Notes: generated by a model from the letters alone, not told the origin. A stretch of 35,027 bases of DNA from Cryobacterium ruanii (GCF_004404055.1 NZ_SOHK01000024.1:1-35027); one strand, 5' to 3'; shown: positions 8,041-16,950, numbered from the stretch's first letter. A program made the numbers and translations.

Positions 8041-9195
8041 TTACGAAGCGCAGAGTCGCCAAAGTGAGGTGACTTCGTTCCGGCGCACCTCGTGCAGCGG
8101 GTCCCTCGAGTCGGCGGCGCGCGAGTGTACGGCGGGTGCTTCAAGCGCATCGATCACCCGCAGACCAGCGGCAGCGATCACGTTCAGGAGATCGTCGCGT
8201 GAGCGCAACCCGACCAGTTCGGCGAAATCGGAGAGCACGAGCCAGACCTCACCATTGGGTTGCAGATGGCCAAGCACGCCGGCCAGAAACCCCTTGAGCA
8301 TGCGGGAACCGGGGTCGTAGACGGCCGCGTCGAGCAGGGAGTGCGCCGTCGCGGGGATCCAGGGCGGGTTGCACACGATCAGATCGGCGCGTCCCTCGGG
8401 AAACAGATCTGTCAACTGCACCTCAACTTGCCGGGAGAGTTTCAGTCGCGATACCGTCTCGCGAGCGGATGCGACGGCGCGTGGCTCGATATCCGTTGCG
8501 ACCACCCGGGGCACGCCCCGGGTCGCCAGCACCGCCGCGAGCACCCCGGTGCCGGTACCGATGTCGAAGGCCACTGTCGGCGTTGCCAGCGGAGCCCTCG
8601 CCACGAGGTCGACGTATTCGCTGCGCACCGGAAAGAACGTGCCATAGTGCGGATGAATGCTGGCGTTCAACGCGGCAACGGGAATGCCTGTGCTGCGCCA
8701 CTGATGGGCGCCGATCGTGCCGAGCACCTCGTGCAGTGACACAACGGATGCCTCGGTGATGCTTCCATAGGCAGCGACCGTGGCAGCGTGAATGTCGGGC
8801 GCACGGCGCAACGCGATGATGTTGCCGATTCCGAGCGGAACGAGCAGGAGTCCGAGAATACGTGCCCGGTGCGAGCGGTTCTGCCGATAGCGGTAGAAGA
8901 GCTCGGCGGTCGTGCGCTCGGCCTGATCGGGGCGAGGCCTGGTGCGGTGCTCCAGCGCCGTCAGGATCTGGCGGGCATTCTGAAAGTCGCCGGTCCAGAG
9001 CATCGCGACCCCCTGCGAGGCCAGCCGGTAGGCAGCGTCCGCTGTGATGGTGTCGTCAACCGGCACGACCCGTTTCGGGGCTAATGCGCCGTTGGCCGAT
9101 CGCCAGGATGCGGTGGCCGGTTGACCATCTTCTGACCAGTCGATGAATTGCCGTGGGCTGTCAGCAGCCGCAATCGAAGCCCGGTCCATAGTCAT
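8041..9195 (-). CDS. Class I SAM-dependent methyltransferase with NPPW motif
   Basis: A 384-residue protein with an N-terminal region of about 180 residues (winged/helical style, no catalytic motif), followed by a Rossmann methyltransferase domain. SAM-binding motif I is FDIGTGTGVLAAVLA, the acidic strand is ATDIEPRAVASA, and the catalytic tetrapeptide NPPW (CNPPWIPAT) marks N-methylation of Gln, Ade or Gua, as in HemK/PrmC and RsmC relatives. The two-part layout resembles the RsmC/RlmG class, but the target is uncertain. ATG at 9195 is preferred: a TATAAT box lies 8 bases upstream on the minus strand and there is no ribosome site, suggesting a leaderless transcript. ATG at 9189 and TTG at 9204 are alternatives. 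Confidence 0.88.
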   Translation of the reverse strand: MTMDRASIAAADSPRQFIDWSEDGQPATASWRSANGALAPKRVVPVDDTITADAAYRLASQGVAMLWTGDFQNARQILTALEHRTRPRPDQAERTTAELFYRYRQNRSHRARILGLLLVPLGIGNIIALRRAPDIHAATVAAYGSITEASVVSLHEVLGTIGAHQWRSTGIPVAALNASIHPHYGTFFPVRSEYVDLVARAPLATPTVAFDIGTGTGVLAAVLATRGVPRVVATDIEPRAVASARETVSRLKLSRQVEVQLTDLFPEGRADLIVCNPPWIPATAHSLLDAAVYDPGSRMLKGFLAGVLGHLQPNGEVWLVLSDFAELVGLRSRDDLLNVIAAAGLRVIDALEAPAVHSRAADSRDPLHEVRRNEVTSLWRLCAS

Positions 9196-9203
9196 AAATT
9201 TCA

Positions 9204-9209
9204 ATTATA
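9204..9209 (-). promoter_or_regulatory. -10 box (TATAAT) for a leaderless methyltransferase mRNA
   Basis: A perfect TATAAT on the minus strand in an otherwise G+C-rich stretch, ending 8 bases before the ATG at 9195. No Shine-Dalgarno sequence is present. No clear -35 is visible. Confidence 0.55.
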
Positions 9210-9276
9210 AGCCGCGGTCGCGACCTGCGACGGGGCGACGGTGCGCGCGGGACCGTCACACTGTTAGGCTTCTTCA

Positions 9277-9414
9277 AGCGAAAGGGAGTATCCCTCTGGG
9301 CCCGGTCGGGCTCTACGTCGCGATCGTCAACACGGGCCGCACTGGCGGGGCCCCGGTCGCGGTGGTATCGGTGTGCGCCGTTGAGGCGCCATCGATGTGG
9401 GAGAGACTTTCGGG
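9277..9414 (+). ncRNA. yybP-ykoY (Mn2+-sensing) riboswitch upstream of terC
   Basis: The leader of the TerC gene carries the two conserved ends of this class. The 5' element GCGAAAGGGAGTA is at 9278-9290, and the 3' element GGAGAGACTTTCGG is at about 9400-9413. They close a P1 stem by pairing CGAAAG with CTTTCG. The roughly 110 bases between are G+C-rich and full of complementary segments (for example GGGCCCGG and CCGGGGCC-type runs), as expected for the variable arms. Known members bind Mn2+ and turn on exporters of the TerC/Alx and MntP types. It ends about 43 bases before the GTG start, enough for an expression platform. Covariance-model scoring was not possible here. Confidence 0.8.
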
Positions 9415-9456
9415 TTCTGCTACGCCCGATTTCCCATCATCATTTGAAAGGCCCCC

Positions 9457-10482
9457 GTGGAACTCGCCCTCCCTCTTTGGTTCGAAGTTGGATCACTCGT
9501 TGTTCTGACCCTTATTCTGGTCGCCGACCTGCTGATTGTCTACAAGCGTCCGCACGTTCCGAGCATGCGAGAAGCCAGCCTCTGGGTGGCGTTCTACGTC
9601 GGGCTGGCCCTGATCTTCGCCGTGCTGATGCTTGTGCTCGGAGACGCCGAACACGCTGGTCAATTCCTCGCCGGCTGGTTGACCGAGTACAGCCTGTCCA
9701 TCGACAATCTGTTCGTCTTTGTGATTATCATGGCCCGGTTCTCGGTGCCGCGGAAATATCAGCAAGAAGTTCTGATGGTGGGCATCATCATCGCACTCGT
9801 GCTGCGCGGAATCTTCATTCTGCTTGGCGCCCAGCTGATTGAAAGCTACAGCTGGATCTTCTACATCTTCGGGGCGTTCTTGTTCTATACCGCTGTCAGG
9901 CAGGCGTTGTCGTCGGAGGAGGACACCGAAGACAAGGAGAACGCGGTTATTCGTCTGCTGCGTCGCCGAATTCGCATCTCGTCGGAATTCGACGGCGCCA
10001 AAGTGCGTACGCGGATTGACGGCAAAAAGGTTTTCACCCCGATGCTCATCGTGTTCATTGCGATCGGCACGACGGACCTTATCTTCGCGCTCGACTCTAT
10101 TCCGGCCATCTTCGGCATCACCGAGAGTCCGTTCATCGTGTTCACGGCCAACATCTTCGCTCTTATGGGCCTGCGCCAGCTGTATTTTCTGCTCGGCGGA
10201 CTGCTCGAACGCCTCGAATACCTCAAGTACGGCATCGCGGTCATCCTCGGCTTCATCGGTGTCAAGCTCGTGCTGCACGCCATGCACGAGAACGAATTGC
10301 CCTTCATCAACGGCGGCAACCACATCCTATGGGCGCCGGAGATCGGTACCTGGACCTCGCTCGGCGTGATCATCGGTAGCATGGCCGTGGCCACCGTGGC
10401 AAGCCTGATCAAGGCCAATCATGACGCCAAAAAGCGAGGCCACACTCTGGCCGAAGAGATCTCGGTAAACGCCAACGAATGA
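9457..10482 (+). CDS. TerC-family integral membrane protein, probable Mn2+ exporter
   Basis: A 341-residue polytopic membrane protein with about nine helices. The two signature acidic segments are LTEYSLSIDNLFVF and TTDLIFALDSIPAIFG, which place paired Asp residues in the membrane, as in TerC/Alx proteins. A charged cytoplasmic loop (SSEEDTEDKENAVIRLLRRRIR) divides the halves. The GTG start at 9457 has GAAAGG upstream. A yybP-ykoY riboswitch in the leader points to manganese efflux, possibly serving exported Mn-dependent enzymes, rather than tellurite resistance. The phosphatase gene begins 37 bases downstream and could share the transcript. Confidence 0.93.
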   Translation: MELALPLWFEVGSLVVLTLILVADLLIVYKRPHVPSMREASLWVAFYVGLALIFAVLMLVLGDAEHAGQFLAGWLTEYSLSIDNLFVFVIIMARFSVPRKYQQEVLMVGIIIALVLRGIFILLGAQLIESYSWIFYIFGAFLFYTAVRQALSSEEDTEDKENAVIRLLRRRIRISSEFDGAKVRTRIDGKKVFTPMLIVFIAIGTTDLIFALDSIPAIFGITESPFIVFTANIFALMGLRQLYFLLGGLLERLEYLKYGIAVILGFIGVKLVLHAMHENELPFINGGNHILWAPEIGTWTSLGVIIGSMAVATVASLIKANHDAKKRGHTLAEEISVNANE

Positions 10483-10519
10483 CTGATCGAGGCCGGGCGC
10501 CGGCGAACGGGGAGTTCTC

Positions 10520-11311
10520 ATGACTCTGAACCAGCAGAGCACGATAGAACTCTCCACCGCTACCGCCCGCCTCTCCTTCAGCGTGCGCACCGATGTCGGC
10601 AGCGTGCGCAAGGTCAACGAAGACAGCGTTCTCGCGCAGTCCCCGGTGTTTTTCGTGGCTGACGGGATGGGCGGCCACGCCCACGGCGATGTCGCCAGCC
10701 AGACTGTGCTGCGCGTCTTCGACGAGCACATCGCCCGTGACCTGCCGTCGACGCCGGAGCGCATCCTTGACGCCATTCATTCCTCGAATGATGCCGTGCG
10801 AGATCTTAGCGCGGCCGACGATTACGGCACCGCGGTGTCGGGCACGACCCTCGCCGGCATCGCCTTCGTCGATGCCGGCGATGATGTCGGCTACCACTGG
10901 ATGGCGTTCAACGTGGGTGATTCACGCGTTTACACCTGGACCGATGGCGTTCTGACCCAGCTGTCGGTCGACCATTCCGCCGTACAGGAGATGGTTGATG
11001 CCGGCCTGATCTCTCGCGAAGACGCCGAGAAGCACCCCGAGCGCAACGTCATCACCCGCGCCATCGGCGCCGACGAGTTCGTCGATGCCGATGTCTGGCT
11101 GCTGCCGGCCCTGGGTGAGCAGTCCTTTCTCATCTGCTCCGACGGGCTGACCAAGGAACTCGACGACGCGGCGATCGCGCGGGTACTGGCCATGGACATC
11201 CGTTTGGATGGCGACGGACGCAGCTGTGCTGACATTCTCGTTGATGAAGCAATCGAACACGGCGGGCGGGACAACGTGAGCGTCATCTACGTGGAGTCGA
11301 CGTTCGACTGA
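10520..11311 (+). CDS. PP2C-family Ser/Thr protein phosphatase
   Basis: A 263-residue metal-dependent phosphatase with the PP2C motifs in order: NEDS at 33-36, DGMGGHAHGD near 48 (metal-binding Asp48), the SGTTL strand, NVGDSR, SDGLT and GGRDNVSVI near the C-terminus. There is no transmembrane anchor, so unlike PstP, which is anchored beside PknA/B, it is a soluble form. No Ser/Thr kinase or FHA gene lies in the window. The ATG at 10520 has GGGGAG upstream. Its partner and substrate are unknown. Confidence 0.92.
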   Translation: MTLNQQSTIELSTATARLSFSVRTDVGSVRKVNEDSVLAQSPVFFVADGMGGHAHGDVASQTVLRVFDEHIARDLPSTPERILDAIHSSNDAVRDLSAADDYGTAVSGTTLAGIAFVDAGDDVGYHWMAFNVGDSRVYTWTDGVLTQLSVDHSAVQEMVDAGLISREDAEKHPERNVITRAIGADEFVDADVWLLPALGEQSFLICSDGLTKELDDAAIARVLAMDIRLDGDGRSCADILVDEAIEHGGRDNVSVIYVESTFD

Positions 11312-11343
11312 TTGCGTGCGAGCCAGGTTGCTGAGCGAGGTGT

Positions 11344-11349
11344 TAGCCT
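11344..11349 (+). promoter_or_regulatory. -10 box (TAGCCT) upstream of the putative leu leader peptide
   Basis: TAGCCT ends 6 bases before the GTG at 11356 that opens a 15-codon frame. The spacing matches the other leaderless starts in this window. No convincing -35 is present. Confidence 0.4.
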
Positions 11350-11355
11350 GAAGCC

Positions 11356-11403
11356 GTGGTGCTGAGCCGACGTCTTCTGTGCCGCGACGAGTCCCCGTCC
11401 TGA
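11356..11403 (+). CDS. Putative leaderless leader peptide of leuCD
   Basis: A 15-codon frame, GTG at 11356 to TGA at 11401, reads [15 protein letters not shown] (first residue Met if initiated). It has three leucine codons, two of them adjacent (CTT CTG). It lies about 60 bases before leuC, and a TAGCCT box sits 6 bases before its start. Its 3' end overlaps one arm of a possible stem (CGACGAG at 11385-11391 with CTCGTCG at 11411-11417). This is the layout of a ribosome-mediated attenuator sensing charged tRNA-Leu. The size and composition could also arise by chance. Confidence 0.35.
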   Translation: MVLSRRLLCRDESPS

Positions 11404-11464
11404 GGCCTCCCTCGTCGTGCAAGTTCGGCGTGGCCGCCATCGATTCGTGAGGAAGACGCTCAAA

Positions 11465-12925
11465 ATGACCAACGCAATACCCACTTCGCAGGTTAGTTCC
11501 AGCACCGGCCTGCGCACGCTCGCCGAGAAGGTCTGGGATAAGCACCTTGTCACCAAGGGTGAGAACGGCACGCCCGACCTCATCTACATCGACCTGCACC
11601 TGCTGCACGAGGTCACCAGCCCCCAGGCCTTCGACGGGCTGCGCCTCGCCAATCGAACGCTGCGCCGGCCCGATCTGACCATCGCGACCGAAGATCACAA
11701 CACGCCGACGCTGGCCATCGACAAGCCGATCGCCGATTTGACCAGCCGCACGCAGATTGAGACCCTGCGACGCAACTGCGCCGAGTTCGGTGTGCGCCTG
11801 CACTCCCTGGGTGACATCGAACAGGGCATCGTGCACGTGGTCGGTCCGCAGCTCGGCCTGACCCAGCCGGGCATCACCGTGGTGTGCGGTGACTCGCACA
11901 CGTCAACGCACGGTGCCTTCGGAGCCATGGCGCTCGGCATCGGTACGAGCGAGGTCGAGCACGTCATGGCCACCCAGACACTGCCGTTGAACCCGTTCAA
12001 AACCATGGCCATCACGGTCAACGGCGCACTGCGCACCGGGGTCACCGCGAAGGACATCATCCTCGCCGTCATCGCGAAGATCGGTACCGGTGGGGGAGCC
12101 GGTTACGTGCTCGAATACCGTGGCGAGGCCATTCGTGCCCTCTCCATGGAGGGTCGCATGACCATCTGCAACATGTCGATCGAGGCCGGTGCCCGCGCCG
12201 GCATGGTCGCCCCTGACCAGACCACCTATGACTACCTCGAGGGCCGGGCGCACGCACCACGCGGCGCCGACTGGGACAAGGCCGTTGCCTACTGGCAGAC
12301 CCTGGCCACCGATGAGGGCGCCAGCTTTGACGCCGAGGTCGTCATCGACGCGAACGAGCTCGAACCGTTCGTCACCTGGGGCACCAACCCCGGGCAGGGC
12401 GTCTCGCTGAGCGGATCCGTGCCGAACCCCGCAGACATCGTCGACGCCAACGAGCGTTCGGCCGCCGAGCGGGCGCTGGAATACATGAACCTCACGGCCG
12501 GCACTCCGATGAAGGAGATTCGGGTCGACACCGTTTTTCTCGGCTCCTGCACCAACAGCCGGGTCGAAGACCTGCGCGCTGCCGCCGAAATCATCAAGGG
12601 CAAGACCAAGGCCGAGGGGTTGCGCATGATGGTTGTTCCCGGCTCGGCCCGCGTTCGCATCGAAGCCGAAGCCGAGGGGCTCGACCAGATCTTCTTGGAT
12701 TTCGGTGCCGAATGGCGGTTTGCCGGCTGTTCCATGTGCCTTGGTATGAATCCCGACCAGCTCGAACCCGGCGAACGCTGCGCGTCCACCAGTAACCGCA
12801 ACTTCGAGGGACGCCAGGGTAAGGGCGGGCTCACCCACCTGGTGTCGCCGCTCGTCGCGGCCGCCACGGCTATTCGCGGCACGCTCAGCAGCCCGTGGGA
12901 CCTCGTTCAAGATGGAGACCAGTAG
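11465..12925 (+). CDS. leuC: 3-isopropylmalate dehydratase large subunit
   Basis: A 486-residue aconitase-family protein that, with LeuD, isomerises 2-isopropylmalate to 3-isopropylmalate in leucine synthesis. The text [18 protein letters not shown] near the N-terminus, the [14 protein letters not shown] substrate loop and the three [4Fe-4S] cysteines (one in LGSCTNSR, two in GCSMCLGMN) are intact. The frame stays open back to 11417, but ATG at 11465 is preferred: GAGGAAG lies about 10 bases upstream, and it gives the usual length starting shortly before LAEKVWDKH. The small-subunit gene follows with a 1-base gap. A possible attenuator lies upstream. Confidence 0.97.
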   Translation: MTNAIPTSQVSSSTGLRTLAEKVWDKHLVTKGENGTPDLIYIDLHLLHEVTSPQAFDGLRLANRTLRRPDLTIATEDHNTPTLAIDKPIADLTSRTQIETLRRNCAEFGVRLHSLGDIEQGIVHVVGPQLGLTQPGITVVCGDSHTSTHGAFGAMALGIGTSEVEHVMATQTLPLNPFKTMAITVNGALRTGVTAKDIILAVIAKIGTGGGAGYVLEYRGEAIRALSMEGRMTICNMSIEAGARAGMVAPDQTTYDYLEGRAHAPRGADWDKAVAYWQTLATDEGASFDAEVVIDANELEPFVTWGTNPGQGVSLSGSVPNPADIVDANERSAAERALEYMNLTAGTPMKEIRVDTVFLGSCTNSRVEDLRAAAEIIKGKTKAEGLRMMVVPGSARVRIEAEAEGLDQIFLDFGAEWRFAGCSMCLGMNPDQLEPGERCASTSNRNFEGRQGKGGLTHLVSPLVAAATAIRGTLSSPWDLVQDGDQ

Positions 12926-12926
12926 C

Positions 12927-13538
12927 ATGCAGAAGTTCACGACCGTCACCGGCATCGCGGTGCCGCTTCGCCGTTCAAACGTCGACACCGACCAGATCAT
13001 TCCCGCCGTATACCTCAAGCGCGTTACGCGCACCGGCTTCGAAGACGCCCTGTTCGCGGCCTGGCGCCTCGATCCCGATTTCGTCATCAATAAGAAGGAA
13101 TACCAGGGCGGTCGCGTACTCATCGCCGGGACCGACTTCGGTATCGGATCCTCACGCGAACACGCGGTCTGGGCCCTGCGCGACTACGGCTTCGACGTAG
13201 TGCTCAGCCCCCGGTTCGGCGACATTTTTCGCGGCAACTCCGGTAAGCAGGGACTGCTCGCCGGCCAGATCAGCGAAGCGGATGCTGAAACCCTGTGGAA
13301 CCTGGTTGAGTCAGACCCTGGCATTGAGCTGACCGTGGATCTGGTGGGTAAAACCGCGCGTGTCGGCGATCTGACCGTGAATTTCGAGATCGATGATTAC
13401 ACTAGATGGCGGCTGCTCGAAGGTCTCGATGACATCGGGCTGACGCTGCGTGACGAAGCGCGAATCAGTGAGTTCGAAGCGATGCGAGAGTCGTGGTTGC
13501 CCCAAACCCTTCCCGCGCGGTCCCCGGAGTCACCGTAA
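12927..13538 (+). CDS. leuD: 3-isopropylmalate dehydratase small subunit
   Basis: A 203-residue swivel-domain partner of LeuC. It begins [27 protein letters not shown] and has the [17 protein letters not shown] loop that binds substrate and [10 protein letters not shown] downstream. An ATG at 12912 overlapping leuC also exists, but ATG at 12927 has GGAG at the right distance and matches the family start. It is co-transcribed with leuC; murA follows after 35 bases. Confidence 0.96.
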   Translation: MQKFTTVTGIAVPLRRSNVDTDQIIPAVYLKRVTRTGFEDALFAAWRLDPDFVINKKEYQGGRVLIAGTDFGIGSSREHAVWALRDYGFDVVLSPRFGDIFRGNSGKQGLLAGQISEADAETLWNLVESDPGIELTVDLVGKTARVGDLTVNFEIDDYTRWRLLEGLDDIGLTLRDEARISEFEAMRESWLPQTLPARSPESP

Positions 13539-13573
13539 TAATTTGCATCAATCTGCACCAGGACAGGTAATTT

Positions 13574-15013
13574 GTGAGCACTCTCAGGGAAGCCCGGCGT
13601 GATCAAGAGGCGAAGGATTTGAACGCCGCGAGGCTCAACGACGACGCGAACGAACGGGGGAGTGCCCAGAACCACGGGGCATCCGTTGGCCTCACCGCCG
13701 ACAAGATCACCATCCGGGGCGGTATCCCGCTGATCGGCCGTATCGAGGTGAAGGGGGCGAAAAATCTCGTCACCAAGGCCATGGTGGCCGCCCTGCTCGG
13801 TGAAACACCCAGCGTGCTCAAGGACGTTCCGAACATCAGCGACGTTCGGATCGTTCGGGGGCTGCTCGAGGTACACGGCGTCAAAGTGACCGAGGGAGCC
13901 AAGCCCGGCGACCTCATCCTCGACCCGGTCGACGTGGAAAGCGCGCACTTCGCCGCGATCGACGCCCACGCCGGTTCCTCGCGCATTCCCATCCTGTTCT
14001 GCGGACCGCTGCTGCACCGCCTCGGAGAAGCCTTCATCCCCGACCTCGGCGGCTGCCGCATCGGCGACCGGCCGATCGACTTTCACCTCGAGGTACTGCG
14101 CAAGTTCGGCGCCGTCGTCGAGAAGCAGCCCAACGGCATCCGCATGTCGGCACCGAACGGTCTCAAGGGCGCCAAGCTCGAGCTGCCCTACCCGAGCGTG
14201 GGAGCGACTGAGCAGGTGCTGCTTACCGCGGTGCGAGCCGACGGTATCACCGAGCTCAAAGGCGCAGCAATCGAGCCCGAGATCATGGATCTCATCAATA
14301 TTCTGCAGAAGATGGGTGCCATCATCACGGTCGACACCGACCGGGTGATTCGCATCGAGGGCGTCGAACGCCTTCTGGGCTACAACCACCGCGCACTGTT
14401 CGACCGCAACGAGGCCGCCAGCTGGGCTGCCGCCGCCCTCGCCACCGACGGTGACATCTTCGTCGGAGGTGCCCGCCAGGCCGAGATGATCACCTTCCTC
14501 AACGTCTTCCGCAAGGTCGGCGGCGCTTTCGACATCTGCGACGACGGCATCCGCTTCTATCACCCGGGCGGCGATCTGAAGCCCGTGATCATCGAAACGG
14601 ATGTTCACCCCGGCTTCATGACGGACTGGCAGCAGCCGCTCGTCATAGCCCTGACCAAGGCGCACGGCACGTCGATCGTGCACGAGACGGTCTACGAGCA
14701 GCGGTTCGGCTTTGTCGACGCGCTCGTTGAAATGGGCGCGACGATTCAGATTCACAAGGAATGTCTCGGCGGTCATCCGTGCCGTTTCGGCCAGCGCAAT
14801 TTCAACCACTCGGCGGTCATCACCGGGCCGACCAAGCTGCACGGTGCCGACATCGTCGTGCCCGACCTGCGCGGTGGCTTCAGCCACCTGATCGCCGCCC
14901 TCTCGGCCGAGGGTACTTCCACGGTCAGCAACGTGGGAATCATCAGCCGCGGATACGAGAACTTCATCGGCAAGCTGCGTCTTTTGGGGGCGGACTTCGA
15001 TCTCGAAGGATAA
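13574..15013 (+). CDS. murA: UDP-N-acetylglucosamine 1-carboxyvinyltransferase
   Basis: MurA transfers enolpyruvate from PEP to UDP-GlcNAc, the first committed step of peptidoglycan synthesis. The 479-residue protein has a hydrophilic N-terminal extension of about 45 residues not found in the usual 420-residue enzyme. The EPSP-synthase-like fold then begins at KITIRGGIPLIGRIEVKGAKN (catalytic Lys-Asn). The active-site loop reads LGGCRIGDRPIDFH, so Cys161 occupies the position of E. coli Cys115. That residue is alkylated by fosfomycin, and mycobacterial MurA has Asp there. The GTG start at 13574 has AGGACAGG upstream; a later start would remove the extension. It sits with plsC, gpsA and ddl in an envelope cluster. 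Confidence 0.96.
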   Translation: MSTLREARRDQEAKDLNAARLNDDANERGSAQNHGASVGLTADKITIRGGIPLIGRIEVKGAKNLVTKAMVAALLGETPSVLKDVPNISDVRIVRGLLEVHGVKVTEGAKPGDLILDPVDVESAHFAAIDAHAGSSRIPILFCGPLLHRLGEAFIPDLGGCRIGDRPIDFHLEVLRKFGAVVEKQPNGIRMSAPNGLKGAKLELPYPSVGATEQVLLTAVRADGITELKGAAIEPEIMDLINILQKMGAIITVDTDRVIRIEGVERLLGYNHRALFDRNEAASWAAAALATDGDIFVGGARQAEMITFLNVFRKVGGAFDICDDGIRFYHPGGDLKPVIIETDVHPGFMTDWQQPLVIALTKAHGTSIVHETVYEQRFGFVDALVEMGATIQIHKECLGGHPCRFGQRNFNHSAVITGPTKLHGADIVVPDLRGGFSHLIAALSAEGTSTVSNVGIISRGYENFIGKLRLLGADFDLEG

Positions 15014-15020
15014 TGGTCGC

Positions 15021-15809
15021 GTGCCTGAAAATAACACCGTGCCAGAATCACCCGAGCCACCGACCCGAATTCGTTCGGAGAAGAGCAAGCCGAGCGCGTT
15101 CTGGATTCTCGCCGGGCTGATCCTGCCGGTGATGAATCTCGCTGCTCGCTACGAGATCATCGACGCTCATAAGTTTCCGCGCAGCGGAGCGTTCGTCTTT
15201 TCGCCGAACCACTACAGCGAGATCGACCCCGTTGTCATGGGCGTCGTGGCTTGGAAGCTGGGCCGGCTGCCGCGCTTTTTGGCGAAGGCATCCGTTTTCA
15301 AGATTCCCGTCATCGGCTGGGTGCTGACCAAATCGGGCCAGATTCCGGTGCAGCGTGGCGGATCGGTGCGCGGCAGCGAACCGGTCAAGGCCGCCCAGCG
15401 CCTGGTCGAGAAGGGCCAGATCGTGGTCGTCTACCCGGAAGGGTCGCTCACCCGCGACCCCGACCTGTGGCCGATGCGCGGCAAGACCGGCGCCGTGCGC
15501 ATCGCCCTCGAGCAAGGGATTCCAATCGTGCCGGCCGCCCACTGGGGCACCCAGCACCTGATGGAACGCTATTCCAAGAAGATCAGCCTGTTTCCGCGCA
15601 AGACCATCAGGGTGAAAATCGGCGACCCGCTCGACCTGTCCCAATTTCGGGGACGTAGCCTCGATACGGCCACGCTCAACGAGGCGACCGCGGTCGTGAT
15701 GGTGGCCATCACGGCGCTGCTCGAAGACCTGCGCGGCGAGCAAGCCCCGACCGAGCGCTGGAACCCGTCGGAGCACAATCAGAAAGAGACCGGTCGTTTT
15801 GAAGCCTAG
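15021..15809 (+). CDS. plsC: 1-acyl-sn-glycerol-3-phosphate acyltransferase
   Basis: A 262-residue PlsC-type acyltransferase making phosphatidic acid at the membrane. Catalytic HX4D is present as NHYSEID, the glycerolipid-binding block as GQIPVQRGG, and the third block as YPEGSLTRDP. A hydrophobic N-terminal helix (AFWILAGLILPVMNLAA) probably anchors it to the membrane. The GTG start at 15021 lies 7 bases after murA, with AAGGA upstream. Its end overlaps the gpsA start by 11 bases, so lipid acylation and glycerol-3-phosphate supply are coupled. Confidence 0.92.
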   Translation: MPENNTVPESPEPPTRIRSEKSKPSAFWILAGLILPVMNLAARYEIIDAHKFPRSGAFVFSPNHYSEIDPVVMGVVAWKLGRLPRFLAKASVFKIPVIGWVLTKSGQIPVQRGGSVRGSEPVKAAQRLVEKGQIVVVYPEGSLTRDPDLWPMRGKTGAVRIALEQGIPIVPAAHWGTQHLMERYSKKISLFPRKTIRVKIGDPLDLSQFRGRSLDTATLNEATAVVMVAITALLEDLRGEQAPTERWNPSEHNQKETGRFEA

Positions 15810-16950
15810 AAACCCGCAGCAGCCCAAGATTCATTCAGGCACTCGGGTAGCCGTGCTGGGGGCGGGAAGTTGGGGAACGACTTTCGCAAAAATTCTGACG
15901 GATGGTGGCGCCGACGTCGTTCTCTGGGCTCGCCGCCCCGAACTGGCGCGCGAGATCTCCGAAGCGCGCCGCAACAGCGACTACCTGCCAGGCGTGAACC
16001 TGCCGGTCGGCCTGCGGGCCACAAGCCGCCTCGACCTGGCCCTGGCCGGTGCCGAAATGGTGTTCGTCTCGGTGCCCAGCCAGTCGCTGCGTGAAAACCT
16101 CAAGCAGGTCGAACCGTACCTGGCCGAGAACGCGATCATCGTCTCGCTCATGAAGGGTGTCGAGCGTTCGACCGGAATGCGCATGAGCACGGTGATCGAA
16201 GAGGTGCTGCAGACCGACCCCGCTCGCATCGCGGTGATCAGCGGGCCCAACCTGGCCCTGGAAATCGCCAAGGAACAGCCCACCGGCGCTGTTGTCTCGT
16301 CTTCGAGTCTCGAAACCGCGCAGGCCGTGGCGAAACTGGCCACCAATCGTTACTTTCGCTCGTACATTAACACCGACGTCATCGGCACCGAGTTCGGCGG
16401 CGTGCTGAAGAACCTCATCGCCGTCGCCATCGGCATCGTCGACGGCGTCGGCTACGGCGAGAACACCAAGGCCTCGATCATCACGCGTGGCCTGGTCGAA
16501 ATGACCGACTTCGCGGTCGCCTACGGTGCTCAAGCCGAGACCCTGGCCGGCCTGGCCGGCCTCGGCGACCTCATCGCGACCTGCCAGTCGCCGCTGTCGC
16601 GAAACAACACGGCAGGGCGGCTGCTCGGCCAGGGTTACAGTATCAACGATGTAGTCAAACAGATGCAACAGACCACCGAAGGCCTCGCGTCGGTGAAGCC
16701 CGTTCTCGAACTGGCCCGCGCCAAGGGCGTGGAGATGCCGATCGTCGAACAGGTGCGCCAGGTACTCGACGGCACCCTCAACCCCCGCGACTTAGCGCCG
16801 CACCTCACAACAGACTCCGGCGAACCGCAGGGCGAAAGGACACTTGACGATGGACAAGCTCACGGTGGTGCTTCTCTTTGGGGGGCGTTCCAGCGAACAC
16901 TCGATCAGCTGCGCCACGGCAGGCGGAGTGCTGGCAGCCCTCGACCCTGA
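15799..16950 (+). CDS. gpsA: NAD(P)H-dependent glycerol-3-phosphate dehydrogenase
   Basis: Reduces dihydroxyacetone phosphate to sn-glycerol-3-phosphate for phospholipid backbones. The Rossmann motif VLGAGSWGTTFAKIL (near residue 15), the SVPSQSLR region, ISGPNLALEI and catalytic Lys in GVLKNLIAVAIG are intact, followed by AGLGDLIATC and NNTAGRLLG. The start is TTG at 15799, overlapping plsC. The frame is 383 codons, about 40 longer than typical, and its last 101 bases overlap ddl in another frame; those residues (RTLDDGQAHGGASLW and on) lack family character. The extension may be real, or it may reflect loss of an ancestral stop. Confidence 0.94.
   Translation: MKPRNPQQPKIHSGTRVAVLGAGSWGTTFAKILTDGGADVVLWARRPELAREISEARRNSDYLPGVNLPVGLRATSRLDLALAGAEMVFVSVPSQSLRENLKQVEPYLAENAIIVSLMKGVERSTGMRMSTVIEEVLQTDPARIAVISGPNLALEIAKEQPTGAVVSSSSLETAQAVAKLATNRYFRSYINTDVIGTEFGGVLKNLIAVAIGIVDGVGYGENTKASIITRGLVEMTDFAVAYGAQAETLAGLAGLGDLIATCQSPLSRNNTAGRLLGQGYSINDVVKQMQQTTEGLASVKPVLELARAKGVEMPIVEQVRQVLDGTLNPRDLAPHLTTDSGEPQGERTLDDGQAHGGASLWGAFQRTLDQLRHGRRSAGSPRP

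Noticed and set aside
11385..11417. T-box riboswitch before leuC
   Set aside because: The leader is too short (about 115 bases) and lacks the T-box core and specifier loop; a short leader-peptide attenuator fits better.
13397..15088. 563-codon minus-strand open frame across murA
   Set aside because: Antisense shadow of a confident gene with G+C-rich third positions; composition of residues (Val/Asp/His/Arg-rich) and lack of family motifs are typical of shadows.
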